DNA of 64,000 bases from Mycobacterium sp. Root265. Its GTDB lineage: Bacteria > Actinomycetota > Actinomycetes > Mycobacteriales > Mycobacteriaceae. Location: positions 294,183 through 358,182 of the forward strand of contig NZ_LMJA01000002.1 of assembly GCF_001428895.1 (NCBI RefSeq), written 5' to 3'. This document shows, in pieces, positions 10,097 to 19,142 of the stretch (the stretch's first letter is position 1; every line of letters starts with the position of its first letter). Under the pieces are notes generated by a model. The model saw only the letters and a program-made list of their open reading frames with translations, was not told where the DNA came from and ran no database searches. Both the position numbers and the translations under genes were made by a program.

Positions 10097-11461
10097 CTAC
10101 AACCCGGCGCCGGGATTCAGGATGCCCGCCGGGTCCAGCGCGGCCTTGATCTTGCGGTTGAGTTCCATCGCCTCGGGCCCCAGATAGCCTGCCAGCCAAG
10201 GTTTCTTGAGTCGCCCGACGCCGTGCTCGCCGGTGATGGTGCCGCCCAGCGACACCGCCAGGTCCATGATCTCGCCGAACGCCACCTCGGCGCGGCGGGC
10301 CATGTCGGCATCGGCGGGGTCGAAGACGATCAGCGGATGGGTGTTGCCGTCGCCGGCGTGGGCGATCACCGAGATCAGCAGATCGTGGTGGGCGGCGATC
10401 TTCTCGATGCCGGCCACCAGGTGGGCCAGCGCCGGCAACGGCACCCCGACATCCTCGAGCAGCAGTGACCCCTTGGCCTCCACCGCCGGGATGGCGTAGC
10501 GCCGGGCCACCACGAACGCTTCGCCCTCGGCCGGGTCGGAGGTCGAGAACACCTCCGTCGCACCGGCTTCGGTGAACACGCCGGCCATGAACTCGGCGTC
10601 CTCGGCCCCAGCGGGCCCGCGGTCGTCGGAGGCCGCGACCATCATCGCGGCGGCATTGCGGTCCAGCCCCATCTTCAGTTTGTCTTCGACGGCGTTGATG
10701 GCCACCGAATCCATGAACTCCAGCATGGACGGCCGGATACGCCCCGTGATGGTGACGACGGCGTCGGCGGCCGCCTGAACCGAGTCGAAGGTGGCGACCA
10801 CGGTGCACGGTGTGTGCTGCGGTGGCAACAGTCGCAGGGTCACCTCGGTGATCACCCCGAGGGTGCCCTCGCTGCCGACGAACAGCTTGGTCAGGCTCAG
10901 CCCCGCAACGTCTTTCAGTCGTGGGCCGCCCAGGCGCACCGCGGTGCCGTCGGCCAGTACCACCTGCAGCCCCAGCACGTAGTCGGTGGTGACGCCGTAT
11001 TTGACGCAGCACAGCCCGCCGGCGTTGGTGGCGATGTTGCCACCGATGCTGCAGATCTCGAAGGAGGACGGGTCCGGCGGGTACCACAGGCCGTATTCGG
11101 CGACCGCCGCCTTGACCTCGGCGTTGAGCAGACCGGGCTGGGCGACGGCGGTGCGGGTCGCCGGATCGACGGTGATATCGCGCATCCGCTCGGTCGAAAG
11201 CATCACCGCGCCGTCGAGCGCGGTCGCGCCGCCGGACAGTCCGGTACCCGCGCCGCGCGGCACCACGGCGATACCGTGGGCGGTGGCCCAGCGCAGCACC
11301 GTCTGCACCTCCTCGGTGCGGCGGGGCCGCACCACGGCCAGCGCAGTGCCGGCGTCGGGGTCGGCGGCCCGGTCCTGGCGGTAGGACGCGACGATATCGG
11401 GGTCGGTGACAACGCTGCCCTCGGGGAGAGCGGCCACCAGGTCATCCAGCGCGGAACTCAC
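10097..11461 (-). CDS. FAD-linked oxidase/dehydrogenase, GlcD/D-lactate dehydrogenase type
   Basis: A 454-residue flavoenzyme with an N-terminal FAD_binding_4 domain (about 35-215) and a C-terminal FAD-oxidase domain. Motifs include the PRGAGTGLSGGA loop and PPDPSS...GGNIATNAGG, which hold the FAD pyrophosphate, and the C-terminal GEHGVG signature. Members oxidise D-2-hydroxy acids (glycolate, D-lactate, 2-hydroxyglutarate). The substrate is not determined here. It is the likely counterpart of Rv1257c by position. Its stop lies 2 bases from the convergent ALDH stop, leaving no room for a separate terminator. A single-gene unit or followed from the LuxR gene 10 bases upstream. Confidence 0.9.
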   Translation of the reverse strand: MSSALDDLVAALPEGSVVTDPDIVASYRQDRAADPDAGTALAVVRPRRTEEVQTVLRWATAHGIAVVPRGAGTGLSGGATALDGAVMLSTERMRDITVDPATRTAVAQPGLLNAEVKAAVAEYGLWYPPDPSSFEICSIGGNIATNAGGLCCVKYGVTTDYVLGLQVVLADGTAVRLGGPRLKDVAGLSLTKLFVGSEGTLGVITEVTLRLLPPQHTPCTVVATFDSVQAAADAVVTITGRIRPSMLEFMDSVAINAVEDKLKMGLDRNAAAMMVAASDDRGPAGAEDAEFMAGVFTEAGATEVFSTSDPAEGEAFVVARRYAIPAVEAKGSLLLEDVGVPLPALAHLVAGIEKIAAHHDLLISVIAHAGDGNTHPLIVFDPADADMARRAEVAFGEIMDLAVSLGGTITGEHGVGRLKKPWLAGYLGPEAMELNRKIKAALDPAGILNPGAGL

Positions 11462-11471
11462 GGCCGCCAGT

Positions 11472-14066
11472 CTAGGGTCGGCGGCGTTTGAACAGTTTGG
11501 CCAGTTCCTCGCGGGTGGTGGTGCCGGTCTTGGCCATGGCCCGGTAGATGTGGCCCTCCACCGTGCGCACCGAGAGGTTCAGCCGTTCCGCGATGACGCG
11601 ACTGGAGCTGACACCCGCCGCAAGCAGCGCCACCACTTCGCGTTCCCGCGGTGTCAGCGGGATCCGCTCGGCGGCCTGTTCGGTCGCCGGAGTGACGACA
11701 CCGCATTCGCGGGCCAGGTCATCGGCCCGGGTGGAGCAGGTCAGCATCGAACCGCGGCGTCCCTCATGCCGATAGATGATCGCGGCCTGGGCGGCCGCAT
11801 CCGCCGCGGCCACCGGATCGCCCATCTGCTCGTATTCATCGGACAGCAGGCTCAGCGCGTGGGCCTCGCGATCGCGCAGCGCCGCGGCGAACCGGGCGGC
11901 CAAACCTGCCCGCGGACCGTCGACGATCGCTGCCAGCTCGGCCAGCCGGTCCGCGTGCGTCCGGTCGCCGAACTGGGCAGCGGTCTGCAGGCAGAACACC
12001 TCCGCGGCGAATTGCCGCTTCTCGCCGCACTTTTGGGCCGCCTCGGCCAGGATGTCGATCGCCTCGCCGACCGTGCCCTGGCTGGCCGACACCCAGGCCC
12101 GGCCCACGCTGCGTTCATGATCCAGGGACCGGAACGGGCGCTCCACGGCATCGAGGCCGTCCAGGATCTCGGCCGCCTCCTCGGTGGCTCCGCGCATCGC
12201 CGCCGCCGTCGCCCTGGCCACGCTGTAGCGGAACCCCCACCCGGTCGAGTGGCTCGCCATCACCACCGCGACCTGATCGAAAAGCTCGGCCGCGGTGTCG
12301 AGTCGGCCGCGGGCGAGGGCAGCCCGGGCCGCGATGGCAGGCCCCAGCGAATGGGCGACGCCGGGCAGATCGGTGGCCTCCAGCCGGGCCTGTTCGGCCA
12401 CCTTCTCCGCGTCGGCGAGGCGACCGGCCAGGACCAGCGCGGTGAGCTCGGAGTCCGCCAGGTTGAACCGGATGTGCGGGGTGTCGAACGCATGCGCCGA
12501 CGTCCGGTAGCCGATCTCGGTGAGGTCCAGCGCGTCGGCGGTGCGTCCGGCATCGGCGGCGACGGTGGCCAGCGCCCACGCGGCCTCGCTGCCGACGAAC
12601 TCCGGAAGATTATGCAGGGAAAGCAGTTTCGCGCACCGCTCGGCTTCCTGCGGCTGATCCATGGCGAACCAGTACACGGTCAGGAACGCGTCGAGCCATT
12701 GCCGGCCGTCGGCGTTCAGCTCGGCGTACACCTCGTCGACATGAGACTTGGCGTCGGCCGGGCGGCGTAGAGCCCACAGCAGATTGCTGGCGCGCAGGTG
12801 GGCGAACCTGGCGCGCTCGGTGTCGGGCAGATCGGTAGTGCTCAAGCCGGCGAGCACGTCCTCGGCTTCCTGCCCGCGGAACAGCCAGGACAGCGCGTGC
12901 GCCCGCAGGTAGGTGGCCTCCGGACCGGCGCCGGCGTGTTCGGCGGCAGAGGCCAGGCGCTCGGCAAGGGACAGGTCGGCCAGCCGGGTCGCGCCCTGGG
13001 CCGCCCGCACCAGCAGCGCAGGGTTCGGGGTCAGATCCGAGTCGACGCTCAGGGTGGCCCGGCGCACCGCGACCCGCATGTCGTCGGCACGGTTGCCTGC
13101 CGCGAGTTCGGTGGCGATCCGGCCGCGCAGCCTGCGCAGCGTGGCCACCGGCGTCCGGGTCCGGCGCATCTCGCCGTAGAGCGGGTGCGATACCCGCGCC
13201 TCCACCCCGTCACCGTTGTCGTGCAGGGCGATCAGTCCGCGGACATTGGCCTCCTCGACCGCCTCGGTCGAGGTGATCCGCTGCAGGATCGACAGTTCCA
13301 GCGGCTCGGCGACGGCCAGGGCGTCCACCACATCGCCGACGGCCGGGGTCAGATCCCCGAACCGGGATTCGATCAGCTCCACCAGATTGGTCGGCAGGAC
13401 CGGCAGGCCCACCCAGTGCCAGCTGCCGTCGCGCTGCTGCAGCCGGCCGTCGGTCAGCTCCTGCTCGACGATGTTGCGCAGATACAGGGCATTGCCGCGG
13501 GTCAGTTGCCAGAGCCGGTGCGCGGCGTCGGAGTCGACGGGCCCGTCCAGGGCCGCCGCGAGCAGTTCGGCGCTGTCCTGTTGCCGCAGCGGACCCACAT
13601 CGAGCCGGTCGAACGGGTGGTCCTTCCAGATCTCGCGCACGCTGTCGGGGATGGGGTCACCTTCGCGCACGGTGAGGATCACCCGGGCCGCACCCCGCTG
13701 CACCACCTGGTGCAGCACGAATGCCGAGAGGTCGTCCAGCAGTTGCGCGTCGTCGATCCCGAGCAACGCGGGAGCGCCCGTCGGTGTCGAGGTGATCGCC
13801 TCGATCACACCCCGCACCAGCTGCAGGCGGTCCCCGTCGGGATCGCCGGCCCAGGCCGCGAACGCGCCGAGCGGCAAACCCCTGGCGGCCGTCGTCCCGA
13901 CGATCCAGCGCGGGTTCGCCCCCTTCAGGGCCTCCCGGACCAGACGGCTCTTGCCGACGCCCGCGGCCCCGGAGACCACGATCCCGCTGAGGTCCGGTGC
14001 CGTCACGGCCGCCCGAATGGTGTGTATCTCCGCCGCTCTCCCCACGAGTGGCCAATTCACGCGCAC
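11472..14066 (-). CDS. Large LuxR-family (LAL/MalT-type) regulator with AAA ATPase domain
   Basis: An 864-residue signal-integrating regulator. An N-terminal NTPase domain begins at LVGRAAEI with Walker A GAAGVGKS near 33-40 and a Walker B-like ALLGIDDAQ near 120. A long alpha-helical, TPR-like middle follows. A C-terminal LuxR helix-turn-helix spans about 800-860 (LTPREREVVALLAAG, then LNLSVRTVEGHI). The family binds ATP and an unknown inducer to activate transcription. It lies between the Rv1257c-like oxidase (10 bases downstream) and tap. Whether it controls either is unknown. Confidence 0.88.
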   Translation of the reverse strand: MRVNWPLVGRAAEIHTIRAAVTAPDLSGIVVSGAAGVGKSRLVREALKGANPRWIVGTTAARGLPLGAFAAWAGDPDGDRLQLVRGVIEAITSTPTGAPALLGIDDAQLLDDLSAFVLHQVVQRGAARVILTVREGDPIPDSVREIWKDHPFDRLDVGPLRQQDSAELLAAALDGPVDSDAAHRLWQLTRGNALYLRNIVEQELTDGRLQQRDGSWHWVGLPVLPTNLVELIESRFGDLTPAVGDVVDALAVAEPLELSILQRITSTEAVEEANVRGLIALHDNGDGVEARVSHPLYGEMRRTRTPVATLRRLRGRIATELAAGNRADDMRVAVRRATLSVDSDLTPNPALLVRAAQGATRLADLSLAERLASAAEHAGAGPEATYLRAHALSWLFRGQEAEDVLAGLSTTDLPDTERARFAHLRASNLLWALRRPADAKSHVDEVYAELNADGRQWLDAFLTVYWFAMDQPQEAERCAKLLSLHNLPEFVGSEAAWALATVAADAGRTADALDLTEIGYRTSAHAFDTPHIRFNLADSELTALVLAGRLADAEKVAEQARLEATDLPGVAHSLGPAIAARAALARGRLDTAAELFDQVAVVMASHSTGWGFRYSVARATAAAMRGATEEAAEILDGLDAVERPFRSLDHERSVGRAWVSASQGTVGEAIDILAEAAQKCGEKRQFAAEVFCLQTAAQFGDRTHADRLAELAAIVDGPRAGLAARFAAALRDREAHALSLLSDEYEQMGDPVAAADAAAQAAIIYRHEGRRGSMLTCSTRADDLARECGVVTPATEQAAERIPLTPREREVVALLAAGVSSSRVIAERLNLSVRTVEGHIYRAMAKTGTTTREELAKLFKRRRP

Positions 14067-14115
14067 GTCAGCAGCGTAGGAGTCGTGATGGCGTTGTGCA
14101 GGGTAAACGCGGAGT

Positions 14116-15357
14116 TCAGGCGTTGGGCCCCGGCTCGACGGGTCGGTCGAGTTCTCGCAGGGACGGCAGCCCGATGGCCGCCAGGCCGAGCAGCAGCATC
14201 GGTAGCGACAACGCCAGGAAGGTCGTCTGCAACCCCGCCGAGTCGGCGAGCGGGCCGGCGAGCACCAGGCCGAGCGGGCCCGCCGCGTAGGCCAGCGAGC
14301 CCATCACACCGACCACCCGGCCGCGCAGATGCGCCGGGGCATTGGTCTGCATGACGTAGTTGTAGATCGGCTGGATCGGCCCGTAGACGAAGCCGACCAC
14401 CGCCGAGAGCGACAGGATCACCGGCAGCGGCGGCAGGAACGCGATGATCGTCATCGCCACGCCGAGGGTGATGACAGCGATGAGCATGGTGACGCGGCGC
14501 TTGACGAATGTGGCCAGCACCGCATAGCTCAGTGCGCCGATGAGACCACCGATGGACAGCGCCATCAGCACCCAGCCCAGCTGCGCGGGCTCATTGCGGT
14601 CGGTGAAGTACTTGGGGAACAGCACCGCTTCCATCGGCATGTAGAGCCCGGTAACGGTCAGATCGATGATCGCGAGGGTGCGCAGCACCTTGAGGTTCCA
14701 CACGAACTTCAGGCCCTCGACGACACCGGTCCACACCTTGTCGGGCAGCGCACTGCGGTCGGGCTTTCCGGTGCCCTCCAATTTCAGCACCGAGATGGCC
14801 GCAATGGAACAGCCGAAGGCGGCCGCGGTCACCCACATCGTCTCGATACCGCCGAGGGTGGCGATGAGCATCCCGCCGATACCGGGCCCGACGATGTAGG
14901 CCAGGTTGAACACGGCCTCGTAGACGCTGTTGGCGTGGTCCAGCGTCCAGCCCGCCCGGGTTGCCGCCTCGGGCAGCATGGTTTCCCGGGCCGTCATACC
15001 GGCCGGATCGAATGCCGCACCCAGCGCGGCCAGTCCGGCCAGCACCGCGACGTTGATGGCGTCGACTCCGAAGATCAGCGCCACCACCGGGACGGCGGCC
15101 ACCGACAGCGCCGACAGCAGATCGGAGATCATCGAGACGCGGCGGCGGCCGATGTAGTCCACCGCGGCACCGGCGATCACCGTGGACACCAGCAGCGGCA
15201 GGGTGCCCGCCATCGCCACCACGGACGCCTCCACGGCAGAACCGTTGCGCTGCAACACCAGCCATGGGAACGCGATCATCGAGATACCGTTGCCGGCGCC
15301 GGCCATCAAGGCGGCGAACAGGATCAGGTACGCCGGACCGCGGCTGCGAGTGTTCAT
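14116..15357 (-). CDS. tap: Tap-type MFS multidrug efflux pump
   Basis: A 413-residue major facilitator with about 12 hydrophobic segments and the inter-helix motif [10 protein letters not shown] (motif A-like). It closely resembles M. tuberculosis Rv1258c/Tap and M. fortuitum Tap as recalled: start [14 protein letters not shown], conserved [13 protein letters not shown], and the late segment [14 protein letters not shown]. Tap proteins export aminoglycosides and tetracycline using the proton gradient. ATG 15357 is chosen because family homology begins there; the long upstream extension is antisense to udgB. A possible -10 TAGATT lies at 15371-15376. In M. tuberculosis the gene belongs to the WhiB7 regulon, but I could not see a convincing WhiB7 AT-rich element here. 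Confidence 0.88.
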   Translation of the reverse strand: MNTRSRGPAYLILFAALMAGAGNGISMIAFPWLVLQRNGSAVEASVVAMAGTLPLLVSTVIAGAAVDYIGRRRVSMISDLLSALSVAAVPVVALIFGVDAINVAVLAGLAALGAAFDPAGMTARETMLPEAATRAGWTLDHANSVYEAVFNLAYIVGPGIGGMLIATLGGIETMWVTAAAFGCSIAAISVLKLEGTGKPDRSALPDKVWTGVVEGLKFVWNLKVLRTLAIIDLTVTGLYMPMEAVLFPKYFTDRNEPAQLGWVLMALSIGGLIGALSYAVLATFVKRRVTMLIAVITLGVAMTIIAFLPPLPVILSLSAVVGFVYGPIQPIYNYVMQTNAPAHLRGRVVGVMGSLAYAAGPLGLVLAGPLADSAGLQTTFLALSLPMLLLGLAAIGLPSLRELDRPVEPGPNA

Positions 15358-15432
15358 CGGTATCGCGGCGAATCTAGCAGCGCGATCACCGGCGCGACCA
15401 TCGAATTTCTCCCGACGGTGCAGGATGGACGG

Positions 15433-16275
15433 GTGCCTGTAGGACAGCCGGGGGAGCGACGCCTCCCGCATCCGCGGACCGGACGGCGATTCCCGTCGCC
15501 GGTCCCGCCCGGTGCGGGATGGCCCGGTGACCCGGCCCGCCCGGACACCCCGGTCGCCCACGACGGGGCCGACGTGGCCGATCTGGCGGGCCGACTGAGC
15601 ACCGTCGCCGAGCTGGACGCCGAGACCAGTGTGTGCCGGGCCTGCCCGCGGCTGGTCGAGTGGCGCGAGAAGGTGGCGGACACCAAACGGCGGGCTTTCG
15701 CGGAGGAGCCGTACTGGGGGCGCCCGGTCCCGGGGTGGGGGGCGCGCCGGCCCAAGGTGCTGATCGTCGGGCTGGCGCCGGCCGCGCACGGCGCCAATCG
15801 CACCGGCCGGGTGTTCACCGGTGACCGGTCCGGGGACCAGCTGTTCGCGTCGCTGTACCGGGCCGGCCTGGTGAACTCACCGCTGAGCGTGGATGCCGCG
15901 GACGGTCTGCGCGCCAACGGGGTTCGTATCGTGGCGCCGGTACGGTGCGCGCCGCCGGCGAACAAGCCCACCCCGGCCGAGCGGGCCACCTGCGCACCCT
16001 GGCTGCAGGCCGAATGGCAGCTGGTGTCCCCGCATGTGCGGGTCGTGGTGGCGCTCGGCGGGTTCGCCTGGCAGGTGGTGCTCGGCATGCTGGCCGATCA
16101 GCTTGCCGGGCAACCGAAACCGGTGTTCGGGCATGCGGTGCGCTATCCGCTGCCGTCCGGGCTCACCCTGGTGGGCTGCTACCACCCCAGTCAGCAGAAC
16201 ATGTTCACCGGCCGGCTCACCCCGGCGATGCTCGACGACGTCTTCACCCTCGCCGCTGGACTTGCGCACAAGTAG
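15433..16275 (+). CDS. udgB: Family 5 uracil-DNA glycosylase (UdgB)
   Basis: A 280-residue 4Fe-4S DNA-repair enzyme removing uracil, and in this family also hypoxanthine and ethenocytosine. Motif A is [19 protein letters not shown] and the distal motif is GCYHPSQQN. Cysteines of the cluster are CRACPR near the N-terminus and the VRC...TC pair in the middle. Family 5 lacks the usual catalytic Asp/Asn in motif A, as here. Start: GTG 15433 with AGGA at 15422-15425; GTG 15418 is an alternative, possibly leaderless. It is divergent from tap across a 75-base gap. The stop is followed at once by a repeat element. Confidence 0.93.
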   Translation: MPVGQPGERRLPHPRTGRRFPSPVPPGAGWPGDPARPDTPVAHDGADVADLAGRLSTVAELDAETSVCRACPRLVEWREKVADTKRRAFAEEPYWGRPVPGWGARRPKVLIVGLAPAAHGANRTGRVFTGDRSGDQLFASLYRAGLVNSPLSVDAADGLRANGVRIVAPVRCAPPANKPTPAERATCAPWLQAEWQLVSPHVRVVVALGGFAWQVVLGMLADQLAGQPKPVFGHAVRYPLPSGLTLVGCYHPSQQNMFTGRLTPAMLDDVFTLAAGLAHK

Positions 16276-16328
16276 TGACGCTCAGCGTTACGAATCGTGC
16301 GGAAATCGCGGGGCCTGGGAACGAACGG
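16275..16328. repeat. Dispersed palindromic repeat, copy 1
   Basis: The imperfect palindrome GTGACGCTCAGCGTTAC (16275-16291, one G-T pair) is followed by CGTGCGGAAATCG (16296-16308) and a GGGCCTGGGAACGAAC tail. The same arrangement recurs at 55737-55800. It fills most of the gap between udgB and the LLM gene. Confidence 0.65.
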
Positions 16329-16352
16329 GGCGCCGCGGGCGTTGCAACCTTA

Positions 16353-17405
16353 ATGCGTCTTTCCGTTCTCGACCTCGTCCCGGTCCGCAGCGATCAGAGC
16401 ACCTCGGATGCGCTGGCGGCGACGGTGCGACTGGCTCAGACCGCCGACCACCTCGGATACACCCGGTACTGGGTGGCCGAGCACCACAACATGGCCTCGG
16501 TCGCCGCGACCAGCCCGCCGGTGGTGCTGGCCTACCTGGCCGCTCAGACCTCCCAGGTGCGGCTCGGCTCGGGTGGGGTGATGCTGCCCAACCACGCGCC
16601 GCTGGCCGTCGCCGAGCAGTTCGCCCTGCTGGAGGCCGCCGCCCCCGGCCGTATCGACCTGGGGATCGGGCGTGCACCCGGGTCGGACCCGGTGACGTCG
16701 ATGGCGCTGCGCGGTGCCCGAGCCCAGAACGACGAGGACATCGAGCGCTTCCCCGAATACCTCGACCACGTCGCGGCGCTGATGAGCACCCGCGGAGCCC
16801 GGGTCGAACTGTCCCGCGGCATGCTGGCCCAGCAGGAATACGTCCTCAAGGCCACCCCGGCCGCGGTCGGCGAGCCCCGGCTGTGGCTGCTGGGTTCGTC
16901 GATGTACTCGGCACACCTGGCCGCCGCCAAGGGCCTGCCCTACGTGTTCGCCAACCACTTCTCCGGGCAGGGCACCGCCGAGGCGCTGGCCGCCTACCGC
17001 GCCGAGTTCCGGCCCAGTGAGCTGCTGGCCGAACCGACCACCTTCATGACGATCAACGCGTCGGTGGCCGATACCCGCGACGAGGCGCTGCGGCTGCTGC
17101 TGCCCAACCTGCAGATGATGGCCCGGCTGCGCACCGGTCGCACCCTCGGCCCACTGGATCTCGTCGAGGACGCCGAAGCCGCGCAGCTCGCCGCGCAGGA
17201 ACAGCTGATCGTCGACTCGGGTCTGGCCCGCACCGTGGTGGGTGACCCGGCCGAGGCGGCCGACCAGATCCGGTCGGTGGCAGCACAATTCGATGTCGAT
17301 GAGGTGATGGTCTCACCCGTGGCCTCCGCGTTCCGGGGCACCGATGTGCGCACCGCGCCGGGCCGGGACCTGACGCTGGAACTGCTCGCCAAAGAGCTGC
17401 TCTAG
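16353..17405 (+). CDS. LLM-class flavin-dependent oxidoreductase (luciferase-like)
   Basis: A 350-residue TIM-barrel protein of the bacterial luciferase-like family. It begins LSVLDLVPVRSDQS, a start typical of the MsnO8-type subgroup, and contains YWVAEHHNMASVA and DLGIGRAPGSDP. Members use FMN or F420 for redox chemistry; which cofactor cannot be decided here. ATG 16353 immediately follows an ACCTTA tract with no ribosome site, so a leaderless mRNA is likely. The stop TAG shares the tetranucleotide CTAG (17402-17405) with the stop of the convergent Ddn-like gene. Confidence 0.85.
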   Translation: MRLSVLDLVPVRSDQSTSDALAATVRLAQTADHLGYTRYWVAEHHNMASVAATSPPVVLAYLAAQTSQVRLGSGGVMLPNHAPLAVAEQFALLEAAAPGRIDLGIGRAPGSDPVTSMALRGARAQNDEDIERFPEYLDHVAALMSTRGARVELSRGMLAQQEYVLKATPAAVGEPRLWLLGSSMYSAHLAAAKGLPYVFANHFSGQGTAEALAAYRAEFRPSELLAEPTTFMTINASVADTRDEALRLLLPNLQMMARLRTGRTLGPLDLVEDAEAAQLAAQEQLIVDSGLARTVVGDPAEAADQIRSVAAQFDVDEVMVSPVASAFRGTDVRTAPGRDLTLELLAKELL

Positions 17406-17851
17406 GGCGAGAGCACCACCACCGGGATCGGGCGGGTGGTGCGCTTCTGGTAACCGATATAGCGGTCCTTGTTCCCGCGCATGTCGTTGACGATCCGCCA
17501 CAACCGCGGGAAGTCGGGATCGTCGGGGAACACCGCCCTGGCGGTCACCGGAAACCGCTTCGGGCCGACGTTGATCTCGACCTGCGGGTTGGCCTTCAGA
17601 TTGTGATACCAGCCCGGGGCCTTGGGTTCGCCGCCCTTGGAGGCCACCACCAGGTAGTCGGCGCCGTCGCGGGCATAGGTCAGCGAGTTCGCGCGCTGCT
17701 GCCCGGTCTTGGCGCCCACGGTGTGCAGGATGAGCGCCGGCGGACCGAACGGGATGGTGTGCCCGATCCGCCCGTCGGTCGCCTTGTAGAGCTTGTCGTG
17801 CAGCAACAGCATCGGGAGGCCGATGTAACGCTCCCACGGAGGCATACCCAT
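17402..17851 (-). CDS. Deazaflavin (F420)-dependent nitroreductase family protein
   Basis: A 149-residue Ddn/FDOR-B family protein (split beta-barrel). Typical motifs are LILHTVGAKTGQQRANSLTY and the central YLVVASKGGEPKAPGWYHNL, followed by ANPQVEI. Relatives such as Ddn reduce quinones or nitroimidazoles with reduced F420. It probably corresponds to M. tuberculosis Rv1261c. Start ATG 17851 lies 4 bases after the HIT gene stop (TGAGCCCATG); an ATG two codons further is an alternative. It is very likely co-transcribed with the HIT gene. The natural substrate is unknown. Confidence 0.87.
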   Translation of the reverse strand: MGMPPWERYIGLPMLLLHDKLYKATDGRIGHTIPFGPPALILHTVGAKTGQQRANSLTYARDGADYLVVASKGGEPKAPGWYHNLKANPQVEINVGPKRFPVTARAVFPDDPDFPRLWRIVNDMRGNKDRYIGYQKRTTRPIPVVVLSP

Positions 17852-17855
17852 GGGC

Positions 17856-18293
17856 TCAATCCTGCGCGGCTTCGTCGAGTTGCGCCAGTGCCGCGCGCAG
17901 CAGCCGTCCGGACTCTTCCCGATCGGCGTCGCGGCGCACCAGCATGCCCTTGGCGAAGGCCAGCTTGTCGCCGTCGTGCCGGGGCACCACGTGCAGGTGG
18001 ATGTGGAACACACTCTGAAACGCCGCTTTGCCGTCGTTGATGGCGATGTTGTTGCCGTCGGCGTGCAGCCCCGAGGCCCGGGCGGCGCGGGCGATGCGCT
18101 GCCCGAGGACGGCCATCGCGGCGACCGTCGCCGGCGGGGTGTCGGTCAGATCCACCGCGTGTTGCTTGGGGAACACCAGGGTGTGCCCGCGGGTGAACGG
18201 CCGGATGTCGAGGATCGCCAGCAGGTCCTCGTCCTCGTGGATACGGATGGCAGGGGCGTCACCGGCGGCGATGGCGCAGAACACGCAGGACAT
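17856..18293 (-). CDS. HIT-family nucleotide hydrolase/transferase
   Basis: A 145-residue histidine-triad protein with motif HIHLHVVPRH around residues 95-105 and the N-terminal SCVFCAI Cys pair found in zinc-binding HIT proteins. HIT enzymes cleave nucleoside phosphoramidates, dinucleotides or adenylated substrates. It is the probable counterpart of Rv1262c. It is first in a two-gene minus-strand unit with the Ddn-like protein. The start ATG at 18293 is the only good one, 40 bases from the divergent L7/L12-CTD gene. Confidence 0.9.
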   Translation of the reverse strand: MSCVFCAIAAGDAPAIRIHEDEDLLAILDIRPFTRGHTLVFPKQHAVDLTDTPPATVAAMAVLGQRIARAARASGLHADGNNIAINDGKAAFQSVFHIHLHVVPRHDGDKLAFAKGMLVRRDADREESGRLLRAALAQLDEAAQD

Positions 18294-18321
18294 GCCGCCA
18301 CGGTAGCCGCTGCGCGTCCTC

Positions 18322-18327
18322 TAGAGT
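18322..18327 (+). promoter_or_regulatory. -10 box TAGAGT, leaderless promoter
   Basis: TAGAGT is followed by 6 bases and then ATG 18334, the spacing expected for a leaderless mycobacterial transcript. There is no Shine-Dalgarno sequence before this ATG. Confidence 0.5.
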
Positions 18328-18333
18328 TCGGCC

Positions 18334-18615
18334 ATGGGACTGTTCGGTGGCTCGGACGACGATCTGCACCGCCGGGTCGAGGAGTTGGAGCGCCGCGTCG
18401 CCGCGTTGGAGCGGGCGCTGCACACCGGTTATCGGCAGTCGGGGGAGCTCACCGAGACGTCCGGCTCGGAGATCGGTGACCCGCGGTCGGGCGTCACCGA
18501 GATGGTGCGCCAGTTGGCCCTGCAGGGCAACAAGATTGCGGCGATCAAGCTGCTGCGCGACGAGACCGGGATGGGTCTGCGGGAGGCCAAGAACGCCGTC
18601 GACCGGCTGGCCTAA
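18334..18615 (+). CDS. Small protein with coiled coil and ribosomal L7/L12 C-terminal-like domain
   Basis: A 93-residue protein. Residues 9-31 (charged heptads DDLHRRVEELERRVAALERA) should form a coiled coil, a likely dimerisation segment. Residues 55-93 (KIAAIKLLRDETGMGLREAKNAVD) match the L7/L12 C-terminal fold used to contact translation factors. It is not the ribosomal stalk itself, because it lacks the N-terminal and hinge domains. The function is unknown. It appears leaderless. Its TAA overlaps the stop of the convergent glycosylase gene. Confidence 0.8.
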   Translation: MGLFGGSDDDLHRRVEELERRVAALERALHTGYRQSGELTETSGSEIGDPRSGVTEMVRQLALQGNKIAAIKLLRDETGMGLREAKNAVDRLA

Positions 18616-19103
18616 CGCCGCAGCGCCGCCCGCCAATGTGCGAGTTTGTCGGCGAACCGCATGGTGTGCGCCGGGCTTGTCGACGGCAGCCGGAGGCTGC
18701 GGACCGCGGGGGCGGCGCGCACCAGGCGATGGTAGTTGGCCTCGGCGGCGGCTCCGTTGAACAGTAGTAGATCGATCTGCGGACGATCCCGCAGAAATGC
18801 GCCGAAATCGTTGGGCACCATGCTGTCCCGTTCCACCGCGGCGTCCAGGCTGCCGGCGCGACGGCAGGACCGCAGCACATCCCACACCGCGATCTGGTGT
18901 CCGGCGAGTTCGGAAACCCGCTGTTCGTACGGTGCTGCGCCGTCGAATCCGAGGATGTCGGCCATGACCGGCCAGAAGGCGTTGCGCGGATTGCCGTAAT
19001 ACTGCCCCGATGCCAGCGACATCACGCTGGGCATGTTGCCCAGGATCAGCACGGTGGGGTCGGCACCGACGATCGGCGGCAGTCCGTGCAGCAATTCGTT
19101 CAC
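18612..19103 (-). CDS. Hypoxanthine/DNA-deoxyinosine glycosylase (UDG family 6-like)
   Basis: A 163-residue protein of the uracil-DNA glycosylase superfamily. Motif A appears as LILGNMPSVMSLASGQYYGNPRNAFWPVM, with the GNP..FW signature of HDG-type enzymes that remove deaminated adenine (hypoxanthine). The C-terminal motif is LPSTSPAHT. GTG 19103 (VNELLHGLPPIVG) is the only reasonable start before the divergent gene; there is no ATG. With udgB about 2.5 kb away it gives a second base-excision enzyme for deamination damage in this window. The stop overlaps that of the L7/L12-CTD gene. Confidence 0.82.
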   Translation of the reverse strand: MNELLHGLPPIVGADPTVLILGNMPSVMSLASGQYYGNPRNAFWPVMADILGFDGAAPYEQRVSELAGHQIAVWDVLRSCRRAGSLDAAVERDSMVPNDFGAFLRDRPQIDLLLFNGAAAEANYHRLVRAAPAVRSLRLPSTSPAHTMRFADKLAHWRAALRR

Positions 19104-19142
19104 CGACCCGATGATGCCTGCCCGCCGGTATAGGTTGGCCCG

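Noticed and set aside
7857-11087. A very long open frame on the minus strand (about 1076 codons)
   Set aside because: It lies antisense to irtB and the aldehyde dehydrogenase and in a shifted frame to the FAD oxidase; it has low-complexity composition and no domain. High GC gives many such shadow frames.
14329-15432. Long N-terminal extension of udgB
   Set aside because: It is antisense to tap and without homology; family sequence begins near GTG 15433.
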